Assembly: GCA_903894655.1 (NCBI GenBank) | Contig: CAITQY010000781.1 | Location: 1-5,101, forward strand | Direction: 5' to 3' | Origin: an uncultured Gemmatimonadota bacterium | GTDB taxonomy: Bacteria > Gemmatimonadota > Gemmatimonadetes > Gemmatimonadales > Gemmatimonadaceae | Length of the DNA: 5,101 bases | Shown here: piece by piece, positions 1 to 5,101 of the stretch | How the letters are laid out: the number at the start of each line of letters is the position of its first letter | How positions within the stretch are numbered: position 1 is the stretch's first letter | Program-made: the position numbers and the translations under genes | The notes under the pieces: model-generated | The model's database searches: none | Told to the model about the DNA's origin: nothing | The model's input: the letters and a program-made list of their open reading frames with translations, nothing else

Positions 1-1987
1 TATCGCCAGAGAGCGCAAAGTTCTCTCCGACTACCAGCTCGACTGGAGCCGAGAGCTCCGCAAGCCTTCCCGAAAGCACCGCTCCGATGCGTCGACGTAA
101 GGCTAGCATGGATGTCCTCGAGAGTTTTGAGAGTGCACTCTTGGACAACAGATGGTGCACCTCCATAGACGTGAGAGTCTCGCGCATAGCATTCGCGCGG
201 GCGAGCTCTTCGATCGCATCCAATAGTCGAAAGGTCTCAAGCTCGAGTACATCCTTGACTAGTTGCGGTGTCGCAAGCTTATCCAGTAATCCGACTGTTT
301 GGAGAACCCTAATCGCATCATTAGAGAGTTGATTCAGGCACTGGTCAAGCACGGTATGCAGCGTCGGCGGAACCCCACCAGCTTCGCCTGTCTCAAGCCA
401 ATGACTGACCAACGCATTCAGGTAAAGCGGACCTCCATCGCATGCGATCGCAAACCAGTCTGCAAGCTGCGTCGAGAGCCCGGCAGAAAAGTCAGAGGCT
501 AGTGCATGGGCAAGCTGAATGCATTCGTCTCGTGCAAGAGGGCGGAGCGGGACCGCTTCAATGCGAGAGGGGAGATAGCCTGTACTTGTTGACCGAGGGG
601 TTTCTGTCCTCGACGTGATGACACAGAATACTCGGGCGTTCTCGAGCCGCGGGACCAAGTCATTGAGCAGATCCCAGGATCCATCATCAAGCCATTGAAC
701 GTCCTCGATAATGAGCAGTGTTGGCCGTTCATACGAGATGGCGAATAGCAAGTCTAAAAAACTGGCTCGGAGTGCACTGCCGGTCGGCCGCGGCTGCCGC
801 GGCTTCGCATCAGTTGAGGTATTGTGACTTTCGTCAAATGCTTCGTCGAGTGGTGTATCAGACGAGTCCCCCTGACGAACCATCTTTAGTGTTCGAAGCG
901 ATTCAGGAGAACAGCCGAGTGCGCCTTTCTCCTGCAGCATTTCTGGGACGAGATCGAGCGGCACTCCGAGGTTGCGCGAAAGCTCGTTGGACCTGCAGGC
1001 GGTTTGTAGGATTCGAATACCTTCAATTACGGCTACTTTGCTGAGTTCGGTGGTCAGTCGCGTCTTCCCGATCCCCGAAGGGCCGTGGAGCATCACCGCG
1101 CTCCCGTCGTGCCACCGGGCCCGTCGCATCGCCATCGTCAGATTCGCCAACTCGCTCGTGCGCCCGACGAAGTGCCGATCCGATGGGGCGAACGATGGAC
1201 GCTTTTTCGACGGGGGCTCAGTGAAGCGCTTGCGTAGCAACGTGGCCGGCAGCCGGATGTCGCTGGCCGACGGGCCGATCTCGGCGAGATACCGATCGAT
1301 GATCGCCACCGCCTCCGCCTTCGAGCCGGCCAGCATCGTGCACTCGGCCAGCGTCAGCGTCGCCTCTTCGTGAAGCGGATCGAATTGCAGCAGCCAACGC
1401 GCCAGCGCTTCCGCCCCCGACCAGTCGGCGCGCTCCCGGCGCGTGCGCAGCTGTTCCACCAGCACCCGCCGCACAGCGGCGTGCACCGTCGCCCGCTGGG
1501 TATCGATCCACTCCTGCACATCCGGCCAGGGCGCCACAAAGCCTGGTAGAAACACGCCGAAGGGCTCGGTCCCGCGCACCACGTCCCGATCAAACAAGGC
1601 CGTCGTCTGCGACAAGGAAAACGTGGTCACCACCTGCCGCGGATCGAGACAGACGGAGTCGCCCATCAGCGACACGTTGATCCCCATCGACCGCGCCTTG
1701 TACAGCGCCTGGCGCAGGTTGCCGCCCTGCCGCGCCACGGACTGGCCAGGCCACAGCGAGGTCAGCAGCGCGTCGCGCGACTGACGGTACTCCGGGCTGT
1801 ACGCCACCCGCACCAGCAGCGCGAACAGCGTCCCCGTGGAGGGCACGATGCGATCGTCCCCCAACACCAAGCGCGCCGCCCCCAAGGTCTGAAACACTAA
1901 GGGTAGACCGCCAAGGTCGGCGTCGTCGCTGATGTCCGGCAACGTCAGCTCGTCTCGAGCCGCAGATGGAAGTCGCACGCGAGCCAT
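1..1987 (-). CDS. BTAD/SARP-like regulator with AAA (STAND-type) ATPase domain, C-terminus cut by window edge
   Basis: A continuous reading frame of 662 codons runs from ATG at 1987 off the left edge. Residues about 30-125 resemble the winged-helix DNA-binding domain of AfsR/SARP activators (LGAARL near 35, LLTSLWP near 74, NLRQALYKAR near 90). Residues about 135-237 fit the helical bacterial transcriptional activator domain (FLPGF, EWIDTQR, FDPLHEEA). Residues from about 272 form an AAA_16/NB-ARC-like ATPase: FVGR at 273, Walker A GPSGIGKT at 302-309, Walker B LLIIEDVQWLD at 424-434, and a likely sensor 1 at ITSR 457-460. Residues about 370-402 are a polar, proline-rich insert that is probably disordered. 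After 540 the helical part of a MalT/AfsR-like regulator begins; any C-terminal TPR region lies outside the window. Family members act as ATP-dependent cytoplasmic transcription activators; target and ligand are unknown. The start is uncertain: in-frame GTG at 1993 and 2035 and TTG at 2005 precede it, with a stop at about 2064-2066, and no Shine-Dalgarno sequence decides between them. GC drops sharply downstream of the Walker A codons (see findings). Confidence 0.88.
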   Translation of the reverse strand, partial: MARVRLPSAARDELTLPDISDDADLGGLPLVFQTLGAARLVLGDDRIVPSTGTLFALLVRVAYSPEYRQSRDALLTSLWPGQSVARQGGNLRQALYKARSMGINVSLMGDSVCLDPRQVVTTFSLSQTTALFDRDVVRGTEPFGVFLPGFVAPWPDVQEWIDTQRATVHAAVRRVLVEQLRTRRERADWSGAEALARWLLQFDPLHEEATLTLAECTMLAGSKAEAVAIIDRYLAEIGPSASDIRLPATLLRKRFTEPPSKKRPSFAPSDRHFVGRTSELANLTMAMRRARWHDGSAVMLHGPSGIGKTRLTTELSKVAVIEGIRILQTACRSNELSRNLGVPLDLVPEMLQEKGALGCSPESLRTLKMVRQGDSSDTPLDEAFDESHNTSTDAKPRQPRPTGSALRASFLDLLFAISYERPTLLIIEDVQWLDDGSWDLLNDLVPRLENARVFCVITSRTETPRSTSTGYLPSRIEAVPLRPLARDECIQLAHALASDFSAGLSTQLADWFAIACDGGPLYLNALVSHWLETGEAGGVPPTLHTVLDQCLNQLSNDAIRVLQTVGLLDKLATPQLVKDVLELETFRLLDAIEELARANAMRETLTSMEVHHLLSKSALSKLSRTSMLALRRRIGAVLSGRLAELSAPVELVVGENFALSGD

Positions 1988-2063
1988 GGGCACACCCGTC
2001 GGCAAGAGTACACGCTGGGCGATCGTCGTCGTCACCCGGGACAACCTGATATTGCGGATAGGT

Positions 2064-2081
2064 CGTCAGCGAAGCGTCAGC
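2064..2081 (-). repeat. Direct heptamer repeat, candidate SARP operator
   Basis: On the minus strand GCTGACG occurs twice, at 2081-2075 and 2070-2064, separated by CTTC, so the period is 11 bp, one helical turn. SARP-family activators are known to bind direct heptamers with 11-bp (or 22-bp) periodicity just upstream of the -10 box. Here a weak -10-like hexamer, CAATAT at 2054-2049, lies 9 bp beyond the second repeat. The site sits about 77 bp upstream of the ATG of a SARP-like gene, so autoregulation is a reasonable inference. No third copy is seen at the same phase. Chance is not excluded for a two-copy 7-mer. Confidence 0.4.
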
Positions 2082-2140
2082 GGGCCTAAATGTCGCCTCG
2101 GGGACCCCCGCCCAGCAGCGTATCGCCCCGGCCCCAGCGA

Positions 2141-2183
2141 AAAATACACAACGGGCGGCAACTCCTGAGGAGTCGCCGCCCGT
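2141..2183 (-). terminator. Rho-independent terminator of the moxR gene
   Basis: ACGGGCGGC (2151-2159) pairs with GCCGCCCGT (2175-2183), and after one A/C mismatch ACTCC (2161-2165) pairs with GGAGT (2169-2173) around a TGA loop. Read on the minus strand, the hairpin is followed by TGTGTATTTTTCGC, which includes five T residues. It begins about 50 bases after the moxR stop codon. The plus-strand side has no T tract, so it should act mainly on minus-strand transcripts, insulating the downstream regulator gene from moxR. Confidence 0.82.
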
Positions 2184-2232
2184 GGCGTGTCATTCGTACT
2201 GTCCCACTTCAGGGCGCGCCGAGGCGCGGCGC

Positions 2233-3216
2233 TTAGGGGAATTCGATCAGCGACTCGGTCGGAATGCCATCGGCTTCGGCCTGAAAGTTGACCACGAGCC
2301 GGTGACGCAGCACGGCCTTCGCCACGCTGCGCACGTCGTCGAGATCGGGCATCGCCCGCCCATCCATCGCCGCCCGCGCTTTCGCGCCCAGCACGAGATA
2401 CTGCGACGCACGTGGACCGGCGCCCCAGCTCACGTACTTCTTCACCTTGGCACTCGCGTTCGGATCGTCCGGGCGCGTACTGCGCGCGAGCTTGACCGCG
2501 TACTGCACGAGACTCGGCGGGGCCGGCAGCCGACGCACGAGGCGCTGCAGCCGGAGCAGCTCTTCGCCGCCCACCACCGGACGCACATCGCCCTGCGACG
2601 CACCCGTCGTCGACATCACGATCTGCTCTTCTTCTTCGCGCGACGGATAGCCGACGGTGAGCTCGAACATGAAACGGTCGAGCTGCGCTTCCGGCAACGG
2701 ATACGTGCCTTCCTGTTCGATCGGATTCTGCGTGGCGAGCACGAAGAACGGTTTCGGCAATTCATACGTACGACCGGCCACCGTAACCGTGCGCTCCTGC
2801 ATCGCCTGCAGCAGCGCGGCCTGCGTTTTCGGGGGGGCTCGATTGATTTCGTCGGCCAGGACCATGTTCGCAAACACCGGTCCTTCGGCGAAACGGAAGG
2901 TGCGCTTGCCGGTACCGGGCTCCTCTTCCATCAACTCGGTGCCGGTGATGTCACTCGGCATCAGATCGGGTGTGAACTGCACCCGCGAGAAGGTGAGATC
3001 CAGCGCCTGCGCGACGGTCTGCACGAGCAGTGTCTTGGCAAGTCCGGGCACACCGACGAGGACCACGTGTCCACCGGCGAGCAGCGCGGTCACGAGATCG
3101 TCGACCACCTGCGTCTGGCCGACGATGCGCTTTCCGATTTGCGTGGCGAGCTCTCGTCGCGCCTCAGCGAGACGGTCGAGCAGGGCGAGGTCGTTCTCGA
3201 CAGGCGGTGTAGTCAC
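2233..3216 (-). CDS. MoxR-family AAA+ ATPase
   Basis: The 327-residue product has the full MoxR architecture and usual length. Motifs: IVGQ at 31-34, Walker A GVPGLAKT at 55-62, Walker B and following helix from VLADEINRAPPKTQ (119-132), sensor 1 ATQNPIEQEG at 161-170, PLPEAQLDRF at 173-182 with the probable arginine finger R181, and the lid with sensor 2 around WGAGPRASQYL (264-274). MoxR proteins are cytoplasmic ATPases that work like chaperones with vWA-domain partners in assembly or activation of protein complexes; the client here is unknown. The start is GTG at 3216: the frame stays open further upstream, but no ATG/GTG/TTG lies between the conserved domain and the palindrome at 3260-3281, and residues encoded beyond that match nothing in the family. 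No Shine-Dalgarno is visible. A weak TACATT hexamer near 3305-3300 might be its -10. The gene is followed directly by a terminator, so the DUF58/vWA genes that commonly follow moxR are absent. Confidence 0.95.
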   Translation of the reverse strand: MTTPPVENDLALLDRLAEARRELATQIGKRIVGQTQVVDDLVTALLAGGHVVLVGVPGLAKTLLVQTVAQALDLTFSRVQFTPDLMPSDITGTELMEEEPGTGKRTFRFAEGPVFANMVLADEINRAPPKTQAALLQAMQERTVTVAGRTYELPKPFFVLATQNPIEQEGTYPLPEAQLDRFMFELTVGYPSREEEEQIVMSTTGASQGDVRPVVGGEELLRLQRLVRRLPAPPSLVQYAVKLARSTRPDDPNASAKVKKYVSWGAGPRASQYLVLGAKARAAMDGRAMPDLDDVRSVAKAVLRHRLVVNFQAEADGIPTESLIEFP

Positions 3217-3250
3217 GAGATCGGTGTGAGATGCGAAATGGACGAGCCTG

Positions 3251-3281
3251 AAAACAGATACGGACGCCCGCGGGCGTCCGT
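3251..3281 (-). terminator. Terminator or attenuator hairpin after the BsuPI lipoprotein gene
   Basis: Positions 3260-3281 are a perfect 22-bp palindrome (centre between 3270 and 3271; half ACGGACGCCCG). On the minus strand it is followed by TATCTGTTTTC, a short T tract, as expected for an intrinsic terminator. It lies 87 bases after the stop of the lipoprotein gene and ends 43 bases before the moxR start. It therefore either separates the two genes or acts as a leaky attenuator within one transcript. With a perfect palindrome the tip must open to form a loop, leaving about 9 GC-rich pairs. Confidence 0.7.
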
Positions 3282-3368
3282 TGCAGATGGGAGAGAATGT
3301 AACGCGTGGATCGATGGGCGCGAGCGACGCCGCGCTGCGCCGGTGAACCGTCTCGGATCCGCCACGGA

Positions 3369-3818
3369 CTACCGCAGGGCGAAGTCCACGCGCTGCTGCA
3401 CGGGATAGTTCTCGCTCCGCAACGACGCCACGAGTGTGTAATGCCCGGGCGACGGCGGCGACCAGCGCTCGTCGTACACCACCGACGCGTGCGCATCGAG
3501 CAAGCGGTTCTGCATGGACTGCGTGAAGAGGCGTCCCGCGCTCCAACGCCATACCTCCCGACCCGCATCGTTCAACACGACGAAGTCGTGCGTCCGGCCA
3601 TCGGGGAAGTTGAGCTCCACTCGCTTGCGGGAGTCATTCGCGACCTCGATCGCGAACCGGACCACCCCACGAGACGTGTCCACCATGACGTGAGACGTCA
3701 CCCCCTGCTCGGCGCCCACCGTTGGGCGTGCGCTGGCCACCGGACTCGACGTTCGCGGACCACACGCGAACATGAGCACGGCAGCGGCCAGCAATGGAAC
3801 GATGATGCGGGAAAGCAT
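3369..3818 (-). CDS. BsuPI-domain lipoprotein or secreted protein
   Basis: The 149-residue product starts with a signal peptide: MLSR, a hydrophobic stretch IIVPLLAAAVLMF, and a Cys at 19 in LMFAC-G, a near-match to a lipobox (Phe at -2 and Met at -3 are not canonical). After a Ser/Ala/Pro linker (21-45), residues about 50-149 form a beta-rich domain typical of the intracellular proteinase inhibitor BsuPI family: VRFAIEVAND (53-62), VELNFPDG (67-74), DFVVLNDAGREVWRWSAG (78-95), LFTQ (97-100), and the closing PGHYTLVASL (124-133). The family is named after the Bacillus subtilis inhibitor of a serine protease, but the role of exported versions is not established; an envelope protein, possibly protein-binding, is inference. 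The frame is open up to a TTG at 3944, but that TTG is the promoter -35 box and the preceding 42 residues do not look like a signal peptide, so ATG at 3818 is chosen. No Shine-Dalgarno is visible. Confidence 0.85.
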   Translation of the reverse strand: MLSRIIVPLLAAAVLMFACGPRTSSPVASARPTVGAEQGVTSHVMVDTSRGVVRFAIEVANDSRKRVELNFPDGRTHDFVVLNDAGREVWRWSAGRLFTQSMQNRLLDAHASVVYDERWSPPSPGHYTLVASLRSENYPVQQRVDFALR

Positions 3819-3915
3819 CAGGGCGTGGGTCGGATGGTCGGGTCGCGGAGGCCGATGCCAATCGTAAGCACCGGCATTACTTGGACGACGCGCGGTCACA
3901 TTTCGATACCCTGCC

Positions 3916-3944
3916 ACGTTATCAACGACTGCTGTGGCTGTCAA
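3916..3944 (-). promoter_or_regulatory. Sigma70-type promoter for the BsuPI lipoprotein gene
   Basis: On the minus strand TTGACA (3944-3939, perfect -35) is followed after 17 bases by TAACGT (3921-3916, weaker -10). Transcription would start near 3909, giving a leader of about 90 bases to the ATG at 3818. The -35 is one arm of a small inverted repeat GTCAA-7-TTGAC (3940-3956); the other arm gives TTGACG on the plus strand, but no matching plus-strand -10 is seen at normal spacing. Confidence 0.6.
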
Positions 3945-4046
3945 GCACCAATTGACGTGCTAAGTGACGATGCCGCTTCGCATTTCGCATCTGTTACCCA
4001 CCCGCAATCTGGTGTCGGTTTTCGTTCGGGTTCGGTCATTTTGATA

Positions 4047-4068
4047 GCTTGCGAAAAATTTCACAAGC
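4047..4068. promoter_or_regulatory. Rex-like redox operator upstream of the atp operon
   Basis: A 22-bp dyad with 10-base arms (4047-4056 and 4059-4068) separated by AA, with one mismatched pair. The core at 4049-4066 is TTGCGAAAAATTTCACAA, which agrees at 16 of 18 positions with TTGTGAAATATTTCACAA, the consensus I know for the NADH-sensing repressor Rex; the right half-site TTTCACAA is perfect. It is centred about 30 bp upstream of the atpZ start, where a repressor would block the promoter or start site. Rex is known to control respiratory genes, and in some lineages ATP synthase genes. The rex gene itself is not in the window. Another dyad-binding regulator remains possible. Confidence 0.6.
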
Positions 4069-4077
4069 GTCTAGCTT
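4049..4077 (+). promoter_or_regulatory. Weak candidate promoter of the atp operon
   Basis: TTGCGA (4049-4054) and TAGCTT (4072-4077) are 17 bases apart, matching the sigma70 consensus at 4 and 3 positions. Start of transcription would be near 4084, making atpZ almost leaderless, in keeping with the lack of a Shine-Dalgarno. The -35 would lie inside the Rex-like dyad. An alternative -10, TTTGAT at 4040-4045, would place the dyad over the transcription start. TAGCTT also occurs at 4045-4050, so the hexamer is directly repeated at the two ends of this segment. None of these is strong. Confidence 0.25.
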
Positions 4078-4086
4078 CCCGCTCGA

Positions 4087-4365
4087 ATGGCTGATGAACC
4101 GCGGACACCACGACCCGGCTCGACGCCGCCCGGAGAGCACTCGCCGTGGGCGCTCGCTGGCCTAGGACTGCAGTTCTTCGGGTCGATCCTGATGTTCGTG
4201 TACGCCGGCACGTGGCTTGACCGCCGGCTCGACACGTCGCCGCTCTTCGTGTTGGGCGGGCTGTTCGTTGGTGGGGGAGGAACTTTCTACGCGAGTTACC
4301 GGCGTCTGATGAAGCCGGCCGGCTCGCGTGTCACGGACGACACCGATTCGTTGCCGAAGCCATGA
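4087..4365 (+). CDS. atpZ: AtpZ/AtpI-type F0F1 ATPase accessory membrane protein
   Basis: The 92-residue protein fits the small F0F1-ATPase gene-1 (AtpZ) family. It has a polar, proline-rich N-terminus (1-20), a first membrane helix at about 22-43 containing GLGLQFFGSILMF, the signature GTWLDRRLDTSPLF (41-54), a second glycine-rich helix at about 53-71 (LGGLFVGGGGTFY), and a charged tail. Proteins of this family sit in the inner membrane at the head of atp operons; in alkaliphilic Bacillus, AtpZ with AtpI has been linked to Mg2+ supply and to ATP synthase assembly or stability. The ATG at 4087 gives the expected family length. The stop codon overlaps the start of the next gene as ATGA, showing translational coupling. 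It is the first gene of the plus-strand operon and diverges from the lipoprotein gene across 268 bases. Confidence 0.85.
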   Translation: MADEPRTPRPGSTPPGEHSPWALAGLGLQFFGSILMFVYAGTWLDRRLDTSPLFVLGGLFVGGGGTFYASYRRLMKPAGSRVTDDTDSLPKP

Positions 4366-4748
4366 CCACGGATCGTGTTGCGCCCAATCGAATGCTCCGT
4401 GCGCTGCTTGGCTTCTCCGCTGCGCAGGTCACGTTGGTGCTGGTGGCTGCAGTCATCATGCAGCGGTTCGTCTGGACTGACCCCGCGTCGGCCGGAGCGG
4501 TGCGCGCCAGTGCGTGGCTCGCCGTGATCGTGCAGACATTCACCTTTGCGATCGCGATGCTGGTGGCGCGCACGCAGGTGATGGCAGGGTGGGGACTGGG
4601 GGTGCTGCTGCGGTTCGCTACGGTGGCCTTCTGGGCCTTCCTGGGAGCCAAGGCGTTGGGGTTGCCGTCCACCCCCGCGCTGATGTCGCTGGTTGTTTTC
4701 TACTTCGTCTCGACGGTGATCGAGCCGATCTTTCTGAACGCTCACTAA
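4362..4748 (+). CDS. atpI: ATP synthase protein I (AtpI), probable assembly factor
   Basis: The 128-residue protein is very hydrophobic with four predicted membrane helices at about 15-34, 47-69, 77-100 and 104-123, matching AtpI in length and topology. A basic residue sits in the third helix (LLRFATV, R84) and the fourth ends in an EP motif (TVIEPIF, 118-124). AtpI proteins help assemble the rotor c-ring and stabilise the complex in several bacteria. Sequence conservation in the family is low, so the name rests largely on topology plus position between atpZ and atpB. The start ATG at 4362 overlaps the atpZ stop (ATGA); a Met at residue 11 is an alternative. The gene ends 12 bases before atpB. 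Confidence 0.75.
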   Translation: MTTDRVAPNRMLRALLGFSAAQVTLVLVAAVIMQRFVWTDPASAGAVRASAWLAVIVQTFTFAIAMLVARTQVMAGWGLGVLLRFATVAFWAFLGAKALGLPSTPALMSLVVFYFVSTVIEPIFLNAH

Positions 4749-4760
4749 GACCTGATTCGG

Positions 4761-5101
4761 ATGCAGTCCATGCTCCGCTCGTTGTCCTGTGCCGTGCTCC
4801 TTGCCCTCGCGCCCGTCGCGCTGAGTGCGCAGGACGCCGCCGATCCTGCTCCGGCTACGCCGGCGGCGGCTTCGGTGGATTTCATCACGCCGCACATTAC
4901 CGATGCCTCGCACCTCGAAGTCCCGTGGCCGAACAGGCACCTCGCGAAGGAAGTCGACCTTCCCAAATTCGCGCCAGTGCACATCGGCAGCATGGAAGTC
5001 GATCTCTCGCCCACCAAGCATGTCGTGTTCATGCTGTTGGCGGCGGTGATCGTGGCGGTGGTGCTCATCAGCGCCGCGTCGGCCTCGAAAAAGCAGCACG
5101 A
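4761..5101 (+). CDS. atpB: F0F1 ATP synthase subunit a, N-terminal part, cut by window edge
   Basis: 113 complete codons are present. Subunit a forms the proton half-channels of F0 in the inner membrane. Residues 1-23 are a signal peptide (MQSMLRSLS, a hydrophobic core, and a likely cleavage after ALSA). A Pro/Ala-rich linker (24-38) is followed by the conserved lead-in VDFITPHITDASHLEVPW (39-56), similar to the HITD/HILD segment of long-form a subunits in Bacteroidetes-like lineages. A further periplasmic stretch to about 84 leads to the first membrane helix (87-107, HVVFMLLAAVIVAVVLISA). The catalytic helix with the essential Arg lies beyond the window. Start is ATG at 4761 or ATG at 4770; both keep the signal peptide. 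There is no Shine-Dalgarno, and the 12-base gap to atpI suggests coupled translation. Downstream atpE, atpF, atpH and so on are expected but not seen. Confidence 0.88.
   Translation, partial: MQSMLRSLSCAVLLALAPVALSAQDAADPAPATPAAASVDFITPHITDASHLEVPWPNRHLAKEVDLPKFAPVHIGSMEVDLSPTKHVVFMLLAAVIVAVVLISAASASKKQH

Noticed and set aside
1354..1784. Several short overlapping frames on both strands opposite or within the regulator gene
   Set aside because: They are alternative-frame shadows of the continuous 662-codon minus-strand frame, which has recognisable BTAD and ATPase motifs throughout.
2831..2837. Run of seven G residues inside moxR, possible phase-variation tract
   Set aside because: It encodes the conserved RAPPKTQ segment after Walker B in a GC-rich genome and the frame is intact; codon choice explains it.
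2182..3408. Long plus-strand open frame of 408 codons opposite moxR
   Set aside because: It is the antisense of a clearly conserved MoxR gene, is rich in Arg and His as such GC-rich shadows are, and shows no recognisable domain.
3217..3552. N-terminal extension of moxR to a start at 3552
   Set aside because: It would overlap the 3' part of the BsuPI gene in another frame and run through the terminator palindrome; the extra 112 residues are Arg/Ala-rich and match nothing in the MoxR family.
3819..3944. N-terminal extension of the BsuPI lipoprotein to a TTG at 3944
   Set aside because: The TTG is the first half of a perfect -35 box TTGACA, and the extension would bury the signal peptide 42 residues inside the protein.
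3952..3957. TTGACG on the plus strand as a -35 for the atp operon
   Set aside because: No acceptable -10 hexamer at 16-18 bases downstream, and it is over 120 bases from atpZ.
4296..5099. Minus-strand open frame of 267 codons opposite atpI and atpB
   Set aside because: Composition is dominated by Arg, His, Gly and Gln with no domain; the plus strand carries the recognisable atp genes with proper overlap spacing.

Overview
This is a GC-rich bacterial window with six protein genes in two divergent blocks. The left block, on the minus strand, reads from right to left: a small BsuPI-type lipoprotein, a MoxR-type AAA+ ATPase, and a large BTAD/SARP-like regulator with an AAA/STAND ATPase domain that runs off the left edge. 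The right block, on the plus strand, is the beginning of an F0F1 ATP synthase operon: atpZ, atpI, and the 5' part of atpB, which runs off the right edge. There are no RNA genes, insertion sequences or CRISPR arrays. The three longest gaps (1988-2232, 3217-3368 and 3819-4086) are all under 300 bases and hold only regulatory DNA.

The organism is probably a Gram-negative bacterium of the Gemmatimonadota or a relative. This is inference from three things: high GC, a BTAD-AAA regulator outside Actinobacteria, and an ATP synthase subunit a with a cleavable signal peptide and a long periplasmic N-terminus, as in Bacteroidetes/Chlorobi-like lineages. None of the six start codons has a clear Shine-Dalgarno sequence.

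The minus-strand genes look like three separate transcription units. The lipoprotein has a good sigma70-type promoter (TTGACA, 17 bp, TAACGT) and ends at a perfect 22-bp palindrome followed by a T tract. The moxR gene ends at a second strong hairpin followed by T5. The regulator has its own upstream region with an 11-bp-spaced direct heptamer repeat, the geometry of SARP operators, so autoregulation is possible. moxR lacks the DUF58/vWA partner genes it usually travels with.

The points most worth a second look are: (1) an almost perfect Rex-type redox operator about 30 bp upstream of atpZ, which would tie ATP synthase expression to NADH/NAD+; (2) an abrupt drop in GC and change of codon use inside the regulator gene just after its Walker A motif, suggesting a mosaic gene; (3) the heptamer repeat at the regulator promoter. 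I see no clearly undescribed multi-gene system; the novelty lies in regulation and gene mosaicism.
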